Shown here piece after piece: positions 14,764 through 14,840 of a DNA stretch of 14,840 bases; the stretch's first letter is position 1, and each line of letters begins with the position of its first letter. This stretch comes from Myxococcota bacterium (GTDB lineage: Bacteria > Myxococcota_A > UBA9160 > PR03): positions 1 through 14,840 of the forward strand of contig JASJBO010000167.1 in assembly GCA_030066475.1 (NCBI GenBank), written 5' to 3'. Below the pieces are notes generated by a model. It was not told the DNA's origin. It worked only from the letters and a program-made list of their open reading frames with translations, and ran no database searches. The position numbers and the translations under genes are program-made.

Positions 14764-14840
14764 GACTTCGCTCGCCTGCGGCTCGCTGCGCGCTCCGGCT
14801 GCGCCTCCGCTTGCGGCGTCCTGATGGACTTCGCTCGCCT
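14764..14840. repeat. GC-rich intergenic repeat tract with 63-bp-spaced direct repeats
   Basis: GACTTCGCTCGCCT occurs at 14764-14777 and again at 14827-14840, 63 bp apart, and the second copy runs to the window edge. Between them are related pieces rich in GCTCGC, GCGCGCTCC and CTCCGCTTGCGGC. It begins 8 bp after the last gene of the signalling operon. It could be a dispersed intergenic repeat family of this genome or a small tandem array; only one and a bit units are visible. Confidence 0.5.

Overview
The window is GC-rich bacterial chromosomal DNA (G/C-ending codons, many GTG starts, clear purine-rich ribosome binding sites). The mix of a wax ester synthase/DGAT, Roadblock proteins, a receiver-DUF4388 protein and a large multidomain metallopeptidase suggests Myxococcota or another deltaproteobacterial-type lineage (Desulfobacterota or Binatota are alternatives). 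This is inferred from gene content, not from a marker gene. There are no rRNA or tRNA genes, CRISPR array, insertion sequence or phage genes.

Layout. (1) 1-123, minus: N-terminus of a membrane protein that runs off the left edge. (2) 227-3748, minus: an 1173-residue protein with two metallopeptidase sites, a complete M28 aminopeptidase centre and a metzincin-type HExxHxxxxxH centre with a Met-turn. (3) 3749-4216: a gap with no convincing gene. (4) 4217-5127, minus: a ParS/Xre-MbcA antitoxin and RES toxin pair joined at TGATG, behind a consensus promoter whose -10 box lies inside a perfect 11-bp inverted repeat. (5) 5235-6635, minus: WS/DGAT acyltransferase. (6) 6742-10050, plus: a tight three-gene operon of an AstE/AspA-type zinc hydrolase, a cyclic 2,3-diphosphoglycerate synthetase-like P-loop protein and a carbamate kinase. 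(7) 10198-14756, plus: a six-gene signalling operon of soluble PAS histidine kinase, Roadblock protein, ODP-type (diiron MBL-fold) protein, receiver-DUF4388 protein, ParA/MinD ATPase and a probable second Roadblock-like protein. (8) 14757-14840: start of a GC-rich repeat tract.

The most interesting part is the six-gene operon. It joins a possible oxygen/redox-sensing diiron protein and a two-component pair with no DNA-binding output to a ParA ATPase and two small Roadblock-type proteins, which are parts normally used for cell polarity or intracellular positioning. I propose an oxygen- or redox-gated spatial signalling module; this is inference from domains and gene order. The three-gene operon before it suggests an undescribed route ending in carbamoyl phosphate/carbamate chemistry. 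The double metallopeptidase is an unusual fusion.
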